From contig JAFRXI010000071.1 in NCBI GenBank assembly GCA_017437755.1, positions 145,919-209,918 of the forward strand: a stretch of DNA of 64,000 nucleotides, written 5' to 3'. The DNA comes from Bacteroidales bacterium (GTDB lineage: Bacteria > Bacteroidota > Bacteroidia > Bacteroidales > UBA932). A program made the translations under genes and the position numbers. The notes beneath the pieces are model-generated. The model searched no databases. It saw only the letters and a list, made by a program, of their open reading frames with translations, and was not told the origin of the DNA. Positions 18,001 through 26,084 of this stretch are shown here, in pieces (positions within the stretch are counted from its first letter, which is position 1; each line of letters begins with the position of its first letter).

Positions 18001-18479
18001 TCCTGCGGCTTGTACCCGATGGAAGAGATGGCCAGGGTCGCATTGGGCGCGGCCTGGATTGAAAAGGATCCGTCCACACCGGTGACGGTGCCATGGGATG
18101 TGCCTTTGATGACGACCCCCGCCCCTACTACCGGCTCACCGCCGCTGTCCACCACAAGGCCCTTCAGCGCTGCCGGCTGGGGCGCCGGCTGGGGCCGGAT
18201 GATGACATGGGACTTGTTGAATGAGTAGATGTAACCGGCTTTGGGAAGGATGCTGTCCAGGAGGTTCTTCACGGTGGCCGTCCCTGAAGGAACCGCCACC
18301 AACACGCTGCCGTCGACTGAGCTGGCGTCATAGTCCACCGACAGGCCGGTCTGTCTTTCGATGGCGCTGAAGACCTCGGCGAGGCGCATCTTTCCTCCGG
18401 ACAATTTCACCGGCTGGCTCTGGGCGAAGAGCGACAGGCACAGGAAAAGGCAGAGAAATGCTGCAGAAATTTTCTTCAT
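15009..18479 (-). CDS. susC-like: SusC/RagA-family TonB-dependent transporter with STN domain
   Basis: This is a 1156-aa outer-membrane importer. After the signal peptide (MKKISAAFLCLFLCLSLFAQ) come an STN/secretin-like domain (residues 25-95, MRLAEVFSAIERQTGLSVDYD), which contacts the FecR-type anti-sigma factor, and a carboxypeptidase-regulatory-like beta-sandwich (ALKGLVVDSGGEPVVGAGVVIKG). The plug has the SusC signatures VVVGYGVQKKENLTGAVSVV and LVLVDGVVGTLDRVNPNDVESISVLKDASSAAVYG. A 22-strand barrel makes up the rest. The STN domain, plus sigma and FecR genes directly upstream, indicates substrate-induced transcription by trans-envelope signalling. The substrate is not evident, but neighbouring lyase-like genes suggest a uronic-acid-containing polymer. 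Confidence 0.96.
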   Translation of the reverse strand: MKKISAAFLCLFLCLSLFAQSQPVKLSGGKMRLAEVFSAIERQTGLSVDYDASSVDGSVLVAVPSGTATVKNLLDSILPKAGYIYSFNKSHVIIRPQPAPQPAALKGLVVDSGGEPVVGAGVVIKGTSHGTVTGVDGSFSIQAAPNATLAISSIGYKPQEVAVSGRSYVKVLLEDEMMFLEDAVVVGYGVQKKENLTGAVSVVSSKTIGNRSNANLGSILQGTVPGMTITTPSGRPGVGVSLNIRGWNSINSGGTPLVLVDGVVGTLDRVNPNDVESISVLKDASSAAVYGAKAAFGVILVTTKSGGEEGRAHVSYRGRWGFSAPTTSTEWETRGYYSVYIPNLFMNAFSGQQYILYDENDMYELWERRNDVTENPERPWIVYDRAKGYKYYGNTDWWHYFFNDRKPSQNHNLSFRGGSKSIKYFLSANYDQEQGIFRINPDKYRKYNLRSHVSFDVTPWMNVSNNTAFYSATYSYPGISDQDATFYQCTAGYFSYLLPQTPEGTWLYQNNTGAGGQPILGNLNNDNFVNRSRTSNLTNTAEVTVKPVRQLEVKANYTYSYNTSSSLHRSVNGTFSGTMPMQTVTLTTDDNEDKLSEGAQTVDLHSANVYATYSDTFADAHHLKVMAGGQFESYRHKKLSATGYDLMSEELNDQNLVSADEAGNKRTTTSGGQNEYALLGFFGRINYDYKGRYLLELSARYDGTSRFPRGQRYGFFPSASVGWRISEEPFFAPLKGWWNEAKLRFSYGSLGNQQVGYYDYIRSVDPGTQSYLFGGDRSGITTFGAPVASNLTWETVAQKNLGIDLSFLGNRITFTGETYIRDTRNMLTTGKALPAVYGASAPRTNNADLRTMGYELSLGYRDHYTLLGDEFGFNVTATFNDFIGYITKFDNPTRNLDTYYEGMRYGEMWGYITGGYFLSDEEAANYPVDQSPICTIIYASNGGDLGLKAGDLKYLDLDGDNIIGPGADTVDKPGDRKIIGNYQPRFQYGLTLGFNWYGVDFSMFLQGVGKQDWYPSIDARYFWGPYARPFSSWIQKDFLDRCWSPDNPDAYFPRPRAYIAGVGVNRALTTVNDRYLQNIGYCRLKNLTVGYTLPKKLTQKVMIESLRVYFSGENLAYLAPGLHCDYIDPEQASKIGKRAPVYPWQKTFMFGIDLNF

Positions 18480-18503
18480 TGGTATGTGCTAATAAATCAG
18501 TCC

Positions 18504-18519
18504 ATACTTTTGTAAGTAT
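18504..18519. promoter_or_regulatory. Small inverted repeat upstream of susC
   Basis: ATACTT-TTGT-AAGTAT, with 6-bp arms, lies in the 73-bp gap between the FecR gene and susC, 25 bases before the susC start. It could be an operator or part of the ECF sigma promoter. No standard TTTG-N20-TAnnTTTG promoter is seen here, which fits ECF control, but nothing shows binding. Confidence 0.25.
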
Positions 18520-18552
18520 AGACGGACTTAACGCACAGAAGAAAACGCTTAA

Positions 18553-19440
18553 TCAGAACTGATAGCAGACCCGGTTGCCGTTTATCCTGTAGCTGGATCC
18601 CGGAATGAGCATCTTCAGGATATCCAGGGCATCCTCCAGCGTCTCATCAGGAAGGAAACGGACATTGAGGGCGTTGTTATGCATGTTTACGGAATTGTAG
18701 CTGATTGAGACGTTGAAGCGTCGTTCCAGGGCACCTGCCACTTCCGGGAAGGTAGCATCGGAGAAGGAAAGCACGCCGCTTTCCCAGGAGAGTACCCGCG
18801 CAGCATCCACCTTTGTCGTCTTCACGGATGAATGTTCCGGCGAGAAGACCAGCTGGGTATCAGGCTCCAGGATGTAGGAAGGGTTCTCCGCCGAGGGGAT
18901 GTCCACCTGCACCTTCCCTTCCTTGAGGGTGGTACGGACGGTCGGTTCATTCGCATAGGAATGGACGCAGAAAGTGGTGCCCAGCGCCCGGATGTCCATG
19001 TAAGCAGTCTTTACGATGAACGGATGCTCCGGGTCCCTGGCCACAGAGAAATTGCCCTCGCCGCTCAGGAAGACAATCCGCTTGTCACCGCTGAAAGACT
19101 CCGGATACAGCAGTGTGGAACCGCCGTTGAGACGGACCGTGGTGCCGTCGGGAAGGGTGATGGATGAGATTTCCCCATTCATCACGGTCATGCTCCGGGT
19201 GGCATACAGGGGTGTCTGCACATAGTGCCTGCGTGCAAGCGAAATCCCCACCAGGATAACGGCGGCAACGGAAGCGACTATGGTGAGGACTGAACTGATG
19301 ATCCATCCGCTACGCCTTCTGCGTTCGGCTTTCTCGATCCGCTTTCCCATCCGCACGAATTCCTGGAAAGTCTTGGAGCTGATTTCTCCGCCGCTTTCCT
19401 TCCATACCTCCTCCAGTGACAGTATCTTCTCGTTGTACAT
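18553..19440 (-). CDS. FecR-family anti-sigma factor
   Basis: This is a 295-aa single-pass inner-membrane protein. The cytoplasmic N-terminus (about 1-45) is followed by a membrane helix (GWIISSVLTIVASVAAVILVGISLA). The periplasmic FecR domain has NGEISSITLPDGTTVRLNGGSTLLYPESF and IVFLSGEGNFSVA, and the C-terminal DUF4974-type domain (LSFSDATFPEVAGALERRFNVSI) is that normally contacting the STN domain of the transporter. It lies 13 bp after the sigma gene and just before susC, the standard arrangement for glycan-induced regulation. Confidence 0.95.
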   Translation of the reverse strand: MYNEKILSLEEVWKESGGEISSKTFQEFVRMGKRIEKAERRRRSGWIISSVLTIVASVAAVILVGISLARRHYVQTPLYATRSMTVMNGEISSITLPDGTTVRLNGGSTLLYPESFSGDKRIVFLSGEGNFSVARDPEHPFIVKTAYMDIRALGTTFCVHSYANEPTVRTTLKEGKVQVDIPSAENPSYILEPDTQLVFSPEHSSVKTTKVDAARVLSWESGVLSFSDATFPEVAGALERRFNVSISYNSVNMHNNALNVRFLPDETLEDALDILKMLIPGSSYRINGNRVCYQF

Positions 19441-19453
19441 GACTTGCAGTTAA

Positions 19454-20032
19454 TTAGTTGTAAAACATCAGTCCGGTTACACACAAAAGGATCACGATTT
19501 TTATCACTTTCCTCAGTTCGGAAAGCGCCGCCGTTATGTGATTCTCCACAGTTCTCTTGCTGATTCCCAGCTTACGGGCGATCTGCTCGTTGGGAACGCC
19601 CTGCAGGCGGCTCATGATAAACACCTTGCGCCGTTTCTCGGGCATCCGGTTCACCGTTTTCCAGATCAGGGATTCGGTTTCGTCGGCATACAGGTCCTTT
19701 TCCGAGGACGGGGTTATCCCGGGACCCGACTTGACAGTTTCGCTCCAGAAACGCTGCCTCACGGCCTGCCGGTCAAAATGGTTGTAGCATTTGAACCGGG
19801 CCATCTGGAAGAGATAGGCGGAGAAAGAAGCCACATCCCTGAACTTGCGGCGGGTGGTCCAGATGTCGTAGAATACATCCTGGGCATAGTCGAAGGCCGT
19901 ATGCTCATCTCCGAGCAGGCGCGTGAAGAAGTCCACCAGTTTGGGCTGCCAGATCAGGAACAGCCACTCGAAGGCCTGTTTGTTACCCGAGGCCAGTTCC
20001 TGTAGACAATATTTCTCTTCTTCGGCAGTCAT
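19454..20032 (-). CDS. ECF-type RNA polymerase sigma factor
   Basis: This is a 192-aa sigma-70 family protein. Region 2 has AFEWLFLIWQPKLVDFFTRLLGD and AFDYAQDVFYDIWTTRR. Region 4 has MPEKRRKVFIMSRLQGVPNEQIARKLGISKRTVENHI with a clear helix-turn-helix. A hydrophobic tail (KIVILLCVTGLMFYN) is common in Bacteroidales SusCD-linked ECF sigmas. With FecR it should drive the SusCD operon when substrate occupies SusC. Confidence 0.95.
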   Translation of the reverse strand: MTAEEEKYCLQELASGNKQAFEWLFLIWQPKLVDFFTRLLGDEHTAFDYAQDVFYDIWTTRRKFRDVASFSAYLFQMARFKCYNHFDRQAVRQRFWSETVKSGPGITPSSEKDLYADETESLIWKTVNRMPEKRRKVFIMSRLQGVPNEQIARKLGISKRTVENHITAALSELRKVIKIVILLCVTGLMFYN

Positions 20033-20200
20033 GGCACAAAAGTAATGAGAATTTTCTTAAATATTAGGTGTATTCACAGTGAATGCTTACTTTATTACAA
20101 AAGCTAAATACTTGACAGGGCGCATGGCGCAAGGCACTAGGGGCAGCTTGGGAAGGCATATGGCATGCCGGGCATTTGTAAAATAGTACTCTTAGCAGAT

Positions 20201-22729
20201 ATGAAAATTCAATTGTATTTCAAGTCATCAGTATTATTGGTGTTTTGTTCGTTGATATGCGCATGCCATGTCACCGAACCATCTGCGCAAGGACAGACGG
20301 ACGATCCCGGGGATGATATCGAGGATGTTTTGAACTCGCCGCATCCCAGGATATGGATCACACAGAAGGAACGTCCCGGTTTATTGGAAAAAATAGAGAG
20401 TACTCCCTGGGCGGCAGATCTGGTATCGGAAATGAAGTCCTTCATCAAAGCTGATGTGGAGAATTATTTAAAAGACAGGAATTCGGTTTTGGGAAATATC
20501 CGTGAGCTGGAAAAAGACGACAATATTGCGGAGACGGATTCTTCACCTTTGAATGCCGCGCATACAAAGGTCCTTTTCAAGGCCGAATATGCCGCAATCC
20601 TTTATTTTCTATATCCGGACCGTGAAATGTCAAAGCATTATGCACAGTACGCGGCTGACATAATGATGCATTATTTCCTTCAATTGGAAAAGAGGACTCC
20701 GGAAACCACCACGATCTGTGGCTATGAGTTCTATGACGCGCGCTGCTCCTACGCGAAACTCGCCTTGATTTACGATTTCGTCTATACATATCTGGCCCGG
20801 CGGAATTCCAAGGTTTACAGTTACTCCTCGGGAACTGAAATCGATTATGACAATGAAGTGGCCCAAAAGGCCATAAAGAACATCGTCGGCAATATATTTC
20901 AGGAATATAACAGGCCGGACAGCCATGGAAGGACCGTCAACAATCACCCGATACTGACTGCTCCAGGCGCCCTGTATTCGATCATGTGCGTGCAGGATCC
21001 ATCGGAACAATATCGCCTGCTGAACCTGTTCTGGAATACCGGCACATGGAATCAGGCTTCACTGAGGAACACCATCATACCAATGTTTGGAGAACAGGGT
21101 ATATGGCCGGAATCGGTAAGCTACGGCTTCATGCCGAGCCTCCCTTTGGTATTGGATATTCTGGACAGATATAAACCGGACTGGAATGTCTTCGACGGGT
21201 TTGACAATATACTGGAAGGTAATTTCCTTTTTTACAGCCTGAGGTATCCCGACAGGAGTTTCGTCTCGTTCGGAGACTCCCACAGATATAGCGACGGAAC
21301 CGAGGAACTGTATTGGATAACCCGTGATATAGCCAAACGTAAAGGGAAAACCCAATTGCAGAAGAAAGCGGAAACCGCGTTGACCCAAAGGTATTCATCC
21401 GTTGGCCCTTTTGCGCCGGCTGTTACGGAGAGCACATTTGATGTCATGTCGGTATTGCTTCCGCTGTTCTGGTGCGAGCAATTGCCCGAGAATCAAGGCG
21501 GAAGCATGGATTTTCAAACCCCTACCGTTAATATCAAGCATGCCGGAGTCTCGCTTCAAAGGAATTATGTGGCCGAGGATAATGTGAAATACGGTTTGTG
21601 CGGTTATATCGGTGGAGGATATTATGTCCATAATCAGGTAGCGGGCATATCCATGGAGTTATACGGGGCAGGATGCGTCATGGCACCGTCCGGAGGCTTA
21701 CCCAAAACGGTTGCGGAAAGGAGCATGTCCCCACATAAGGATTACTTTGTCCGTTATGCAGGCAACAATACCGTTATCGTCAACGAAACGTCCCATGGAA
21801 GCCAGGCCAAGGCCTGGAAGTCTAATTGGTACACATATCAGAACACAGCCCTGAATGTTGCCTGCGAGCCAGGACATTTGGAGGATCCCGTAAATGCCAG
21901 CTTCAGTTTCACCACACAGGATCTGGATGATAAGGTAAACGATTGCCTTCAGGAAAGGACCCTGGCCATCCTACGGACAAGCCCGACCACCGGGTATTAT
22001 TTTGACATGTTCCGCTCAAAATCAAATACCGGTCAACAGATCCATGATTATGTTTACCATAATTTGGGCGACAGGGTTGTGGTTACCGGGCAGGACGGCA
22101 AGAGCCTTGATTTTGCATCCACATCCAAATATTCCAATCATGATAATACCACCATGTCTCCAGGGTGGAGACTTTTCGAGGACAAGATGAGTACCGCCGG
22201 AATCACCGATGGAGTCAAAGCCCGATTTGAATTGGTTGGAGCATATATGAACATGTGGATGCCGGGAGGTATGAATCGAGAATATACTACTGCCCTGGGC
22301 CCCGAAACCCGTGACATAGCCAACAAAACGTCGGACATGGCATATCCCTATCTTAAGAAGAAGACTCCGGTCATGGTAATCCGCCAGAACGGATCTGCCT
22401 GGGATAAGCCGTTCATCGCAGTGTTTGAACCTTCACTGACCACCGGTTCGTCTGTAAAATCAGTTGAGAATTGCTATTATAATGACGGAATAGCAGGGTG
22501 TAAAGTGGAAAGCGAAGTGAATGGAAAGACCTTCGTCGATATTATCCTATGCAACGATTCATCAAATGGCTTGTATAAGGATGACGTAATTACGTTCAGG
22601 GGAAGGTTTGCCGTCATCCGTACCTGCAGTGATGGCAGCGGTGAACTGTACATCGGTGACGGCGAGGAATTGACATACAGGAATACGACATTGACGGCAA
22701 GTGGCAGGAAAGGCACAAAGAAGCTGTAA
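20201..22729 (+). CDS. Heparinase II/III-like lyase lipoprotein
   Basis: This is an 842-aa exported protein. I start at ATG 20201 (MKIQLYFKSSVLLVFCSLICAC), which gives a lipoprotein signal; the upstream ATG at 20165 adds a non-signal prefix. The N-terminal half is all-alpha (PHPRIWITQKERPGLLEKIE, HGRTVNNHPILTAPGALYSI, FGEQGIWPESVSYGFMPSLP), matching the toroid of heparinase II/III-type polysaccharide lyases. The C-terminal beta-sandwich has HNQVAGISMELYGAGCVMAPSGG and RYAGNNTVIVNETSHG, close to the usual N-T-V-V/I-V-x-S-x2 strand. It probably cleaves uronic-acid polymers. The gene is visibly AT-richer than its neighbours and divergent from the sigma gene, consistent with later acquisition. 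Exact PL family is not assigned. Confidence 0.8.
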   Translation: MKIQLYFKSSVLLVFCSLICACHVTEPSAQGQTDDPGDDIEDVLNSPHPRIWITQKERPGLLEKIESTPWAADLVSEMKSFIKADVENYLKDRNSVLGNIRELEKDDNIAETDSSPLNAAHTKVLFKAEYAAILYFLYPDREMSKHYAQYAADIMMHYFLQLEKRTPETTTICGYEFYDARCSYAKLALIYDFVYTYLARRNSKVYSYSSGTEIDYDNEVAQKAIKNIVGNIFQEYNRPDSHGRTVNNHPILTAPGALYSIMCVQDPSEQYRLLNLFWNTGTWNQASLRNTIIPMFGEQGIWPESVSYGFMPSLPLVLDILDRYKPDWNVFDGFDNILEGNFLFYSLRYPDRSFVSFGDSHRYSDGTEELYWITRDIAKRKGKTQLQKKAETALTQRYSSVGPFAPAVTESTFDVMSVLLPLFWCEQLPENQGGSMDFQTPTVNIKHAGVSLQRNYVAEDNVKYGLCGYIGGGYYVHNQVAGISMELYGAGCVMAPSGGLPKTVAERSMSPHKDYFVRYAGNNTVIVNETSHGSQAKAWKSNWYTYQNTALNVACEPGHLEDPVNASFSFTTQDLDDKVNDCLQERTLAILRTSPTTGYYFDMFRSKSNTGQQIHDYVYHNLGDRVVVTGQDGKSLDFASTSKYSNHDNTTMSPGWRLFEDKMSTAGITDGVKARFELVGAYMNMWMPGGMNREYTTALGPETRDIANKTSDMAYPYLKKKTPVMVIRQNGSAWDKPFIAVFEPSLTTGSSVKSVENCYYNDGIAGCKVESEVNGKTFVDIILCNDSSNGLYKDDVITFRGRFAVIRTCSDGSGELYIGDGEELTYRNTTLTASGRKGTKKL

Positions 22730-22778
22730 TTGACGTCGTATTTTATTATATTTATACAACTACAAAAGTTTGATCATT

Positions 22779-24959
22779 ATGAAACGTCTGGTTACTGCCT
22801 TGATCCTTCTCCTGATCCTTGTGCCATCATGCCGGAAACAGGAAGAGAAGGTGCCGGAAGAATCAAAACCAACAGACACCGAGGTGCCCACCGACCCCGA
22901 GGTACCCACGGACCCCGAGGATCCACTGGGGCCTGAAGTCCCCGATGATGCCAGGCCTCAGGAGCCGGCCCGGACGGAGGCATTCGACATAGAACTTGTT
23001 TTCCTGTCTTCTCCCGACGCAACGGTTTTCCAATGGCCGTTCGCCACACCTCTGATGTCCGAAATTTCCCCCAGTTATTCCGTTGGCAAGGCTTCCTTCC
23101 CAGAGCAGAAAACCGCCCTGGTCCTTCCGGAAGAAGCCGGAGGATATACATTCCATATCTACGCAACAACCGGAGTGGCGCGCAACGGTGGCGGCGGTCA
23201 GGGTCTCAAGTTCGGAGGGGCCGCAGGCGACTATCTCCAGCTCCCCGCTATCAAGGGCGTTTATCTCACCAAAGTGACATGGGTTTCCGGAGGTGCCAGC
23301 GTAGCCGAACTGGTCCGGTATGACGACGCACCCGTCAATGGAGGCGATCCCATCCCCGGTGGAAACACCCTGGGCAAGGGAATCGCCCACACCTGGACAT
23401 TGTACGGCAGTGAGAAAGAGACGGCATACAAGATACGCACAGCCTCCACCTCGGTGGTCCAGGCCCAGAAGATACTCCTCCACTACGACGTAAACGCCCT
23501 GGATCCCGCAGATGATCCGTCCTCCCAGTTCCAGGAGGTCCTTCCCGACGAGATTCCGGACTTCAGCCGCGTGGGCTACCACTGGGGCGACAAGCCCATC
23601 CCGGATGTCCCGGTGAAGATGACGCTTGAAGCGCCTTCCGACGGCTCGGATGCCCTGGAACTCATCCAGAATGCCATAAATACGGTCCAGACCCCGGGAG
23701 CGATCCTCCTCAAGGCCGGAACCTACCGGCTTTCCGGCATCCTCCAGTTCAACCGCAGCGGAGTCGTTCTCCGCGGGGAAGGCGAGGACAAGACCATCCT
23801 CTACAGCACCGCCACCACCCAGCAGACGACACTTATCCAGATGGGGGCCACCAACAAGTTATCAACGGGAGCCTCCAGCACGATCATCGCAAAATATGTC
23901 CCCGTGGGGCAGATGTGGGTACCAGTCCGGGATCCCGGAATATTCTCGGTCGGGGAGACGGTCTGGATTTACCGTCCCGCGACGGAGGCCTGGCTGGATG
24001 CGCTTCACATGAGAGAGCTTGCCGCCCTGTATTCTGGCCGCCGTGACTGGACTGTGTCTGAATACAGCATGAACTGGGAAAGGAAGATCATGAAGATCGA
24101 AGGGCATAAGATCTGGCTTGACAACCCCGTGGTGATGTGTATCGGAGGGGACGAGAGCTACGGTAAAGGTTCCCTGTGCAAGGGCAGCTGGAACCGCATC
24201 CAAGAGTGCGGAATCGAGAATCTGGCACTCGACACCCGCTATGACGGGAGCAAGAAAAACGGCAACGATTTCATAGATGAAGAACACTGCTGGTCCGGAA
24301 TCACCGTATATGCAGTGGAACACAGCTGGATACGCAATGTTACCACAAAGCATTTCGGGCTCAGCTCAGTAACTCTCAATACGGGCTCAAAAAACATAAC
24401 GGTAAAGAGCTGCACCGCCCTTGAGCCCGTATCGTCCGTGGAAGGAGACAGGCGCTACGCCTTCCATATAGAAAAAGCGCAGCTCAGCATTATGGAAGAC
24501 TGTCTGTGTGATGACGACCGTCACCAGTTCGTCACCGGCGGCCGGGTTCCGGGCCCCAATGTCTTCCTGCGCTGCACCGGAACCAATTCGCGTTCCGATG
24601 CCGGCCCCCATCAGAGATGGGCGACCGGCGTGCTCTTTGACAATGTGAAAGTCAGCGGGCCGATTGATGTCCAGGATCGTGGAGGCATGGGCGGCGGACA
24701 CGGATGGTCCGGGGTCAATTTCGTGTGCTACAACTGTGAAACCCCCTCCACCATCTGTATCCAGAGTCCCTGGGTGACGGGCCAGAACTGGGCAATCGGA
24801 TGCGTCGGGACCAAAGTCAGGCAGGCCGCCGCCTATGCCGACAACCTCGGTATCCGTCCGGACGGCATCTGGCAGTCCAAGGGCACTCACGTCAGCCCCG
24901 CCTCACTCTACGAAGACCAGCTCCAGAAGCGCCATGCCCAGGGAGAATACATCGAATAA
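22779..24959 (+). CDS. Right-handed beta-helix (pectate-lyase-like) lipoprotein
   Basis: This is a 726-aa lipoprotein from ATG 22779 (MKRLVTALILLLILVPSC). A Pro/Thr/Asp/Glu linker with repeated EVPTDP follows the lipid cysteine. Residues about 65-240 form a beta-sandwich-like domain (TFHIYATTGVARNGGGGQGLKFG). From about residue 275 a pectate-lyase-3-type beta-helix begins: SDALELIQNAINTVQTPGAILLKAGTYRLSG and SGVVLRGEGEDKTILYS, then ENLALDTRYDG, WIRNVTTKHFGLSSV and ITVKSCTALEP coils. Conserved His/Asp clusters (CLCDDDRHQFVTGGR) could be catalytic. Likely cell-surface polysaccharide binding or cleavage. It lies 49 bp after the heparinase-like gene. Confidence 0.82.
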   Translation: MKRLVTALILLLILVPSCRKQEEKVPEESKPTDTEVPTDPEVPTDPEDPLGPEVPDDARPQEPARTEAFDIELVFLSSPDATVFQWPFATPLMSEISPSYSVGKASFPEQKTALVLPEEAGGYTFHIYATTGVARNGGGGQGLKFGGAAGDYLQLPAIKGVYLTKVTWVSGGASVAELVRYDDAPVNGGDPIPGGNTLGKGIAHTWTLYGSEKETAYKIRTASTSVVQAQKILLHYDVNALDPADDPSSQFQEVLPDEIPDFSRVGYHWGDKPIPDVPVKMTLEAPSDGSDALELIQNAINTVQTPGAILLKAGTYRLSGILQFNRSGVVLRGEGEDKTILYSTATTQQTTLIQMGATNKLSTGASSTIIAKYVPVGQMWVPVRDPGIFSVGETVWIYRPATEAWLDALHMRELAALYSGRRDWTVSEYSMNWERKIMKIEGHKIWLDNPVVMCIGGDESYGKGSLCKGSWNRIQECGIENLALDTRYDGSKKNGNDFIDEEHCWSGITVYAVEHSWIRNVTTKHFGLSSVTLNTGSKNITVKSCTALEPVSSVEGDRRYAFHIEKAQLSIMEDCLCDDDRHQFVTGGRVPGPNVFLRCTGTNSRSDAGPHQRWATGVLFDNVKVSGPIDVQDRGGMGGGHGWSGVNFVCYNCETPSTICIQSPWVTGQNWAIGCVGTKVRQAAAYADNLGIRPDGIWQSKGTHVSPASLYEDQLQKRHAQGEYIE

Positions 24960-24969
24960 TCAATTCAGA

Positions 24970-25977
24970 ATGAAATCCCTGAAAATACTCTTCCTGGCGC
25001 TTGCCGCCTCAACCTGCCTGCTGACATCCGCAGAGGCGGCAAAGCTCTACAACCGCTACGGCATGGGCCTCGTCCAAGGCAGCGACGGCTCTTACACGAT
25101 AAAAGCCGCCAAAGCATATGAAGCCCTTATAGGAGATCCATACCGGCTCCCCAAGGCGCTCGTCCCATATGTTCCCAAGGTTCCGGCATACAGCAAGTCC
25201 GCCATGGAAACAGTGGTTCCCGAAACCATTGTTTACAAGAAAAGCGTCACCGGCGATGACCTTCCCCTGATGGTATACAGGTCGGGGAAGGACAACTCCC
25301 CCGTTGTATTCATCATCCACGGAGGCGGCTGGTTCTCAGGAAGTTACAAAGGGTCCTCCGCTTTTTGCAAAACCCTTGCGGGCAAGTACGGGATAACCGT
25401 CGTAAGTATTGAGTATACCTTTGCAGGCGCTCCGGGAGTGCTTATGGGCGACACCGTCCAAGACTGTTACGACGCCGTGGAATACGTCCTTTCACGTGCA
25501 CGGGAATTCGGGATCGACCCACAGAGAGTCGGATTCACGGGCGGCTCCGCCGGCGGGCATCTTTCGGCGTGCTGTGCAATGCATTTCCCCCAGACCAAAG
25601 CCTATGCGGGCTGGTGCGGTGCATACGACCTGAAATACACAATGGACAATTATGCCCCTGAATCAAATGCCAGGATGCATCAGTACTACAGCGGGTATAT
25701 GAACGGCTGGGCCCCGGACTACATGTACAGGTTCTCGCCCGTAAAGATGGCGGAGTCCATGAGCGGCCTGTCCTACAAGGCGATACTGTTTACCGGTACT
25801 GCCGACATCACCGTGGGACCGGACAACGCCCGCCGCTACCGGGAGGCCCTCACTGGTGCAGGTATCAAGGATGTCAGGATTGTGACATACAAGAACATCG
25901 CCCACACCATCGGCCGGTCCCATGCCGCAGCGGACATGTATTCAAAGAGCATACGCCTGTTCGCAAAGACACTGTAG
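24970..25977 (+). CDS. Alpha/beta-hydrolase esterase, exported
   Basis: This is a 335-aa protein with a cleavable signal (MKSLKILFLALAASTCLLTSAEAA). It shows the hormone-sensitive-lipase-like signature: oxyanion HGGGWF near residue 116, nucleophile GGSAGGH near 194, acid GTADITVG near 278 and base NIAHTIG near 311. Exported esterases of this type in glycan loci usually remove acetyl or feruloyl groups. It begins 10 bp after the beta-helix gene, so it is probably cotranscribed. I reject the longer frame back to 24835, which lies inside the previous gene. Confidence 0.85.
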   Translation: MKSLKILFLALAASTCLLTSAEAAKLYNRYGMGLVQGSDGSYTIKAAKAYEALIGDPYRLPKALVPYVPKVPAYSKSAMETVVPETIVYKKSVTGDDLPLMVYRSGKDNSPVVFIIHGGGWFSGSYKGSSAFCKTLAGKYGITVVSIEYTFAGAPGVLMGDTVQDCYDAVEYVLSRAREFGIDPQRVGFTGGSAGGHLSACCAMHFPQTKAYAGWCGAYDLKYTMDNYAPESNARMHQYYSGYMNGWAPDYMYRFSPVKMAESMSGLSYKAILFTGTADITVGPDNARRYREALTGAGIKDVRIVTYKNIAHTIGRSHAAADMYSKSIRLFAKTL

Positions 25978-26021
25978 CGTCCATATGTCAGGGCCTGCCT
26001 CTGTCCGAATCCACGGCCCGA

Positions 26022-26053
26022 TTTGCTGGTATCCCCGAAAAACAGTATATTTG
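26022..26053 (+). promoter_or_regulatory. Bacteroidetes-type promoter for the 633-aa lipoprotein
   Basis: TTTG at 26022-26025, a 20-nt spacer and TATATTTG at 26046-26053 match the consensus closely. The start codon is 31 bases further on. This separates the 633-aa gene from the upstream esterase operon. Confidence 0.75.
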
Positions 26054-26084
26054 TTTTTTGAGGAACCATATATAATCCAACGAT

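Noticed and set aside
20037-20044. Minus-strand TACTTTTG before the sigma gene, as a promoter -7 box
   Set aside because: It is only 4 bases from the ATG, so transcription would start at or inside the gene, and no -33 is present.
20073-20083. TTCACAGTGAA, a short palindrome in the sigma/heparinase gap, as an operator
   Set aside because: Five-base arms are expected by chance at this length and there is no second copy or adjacent promoter.
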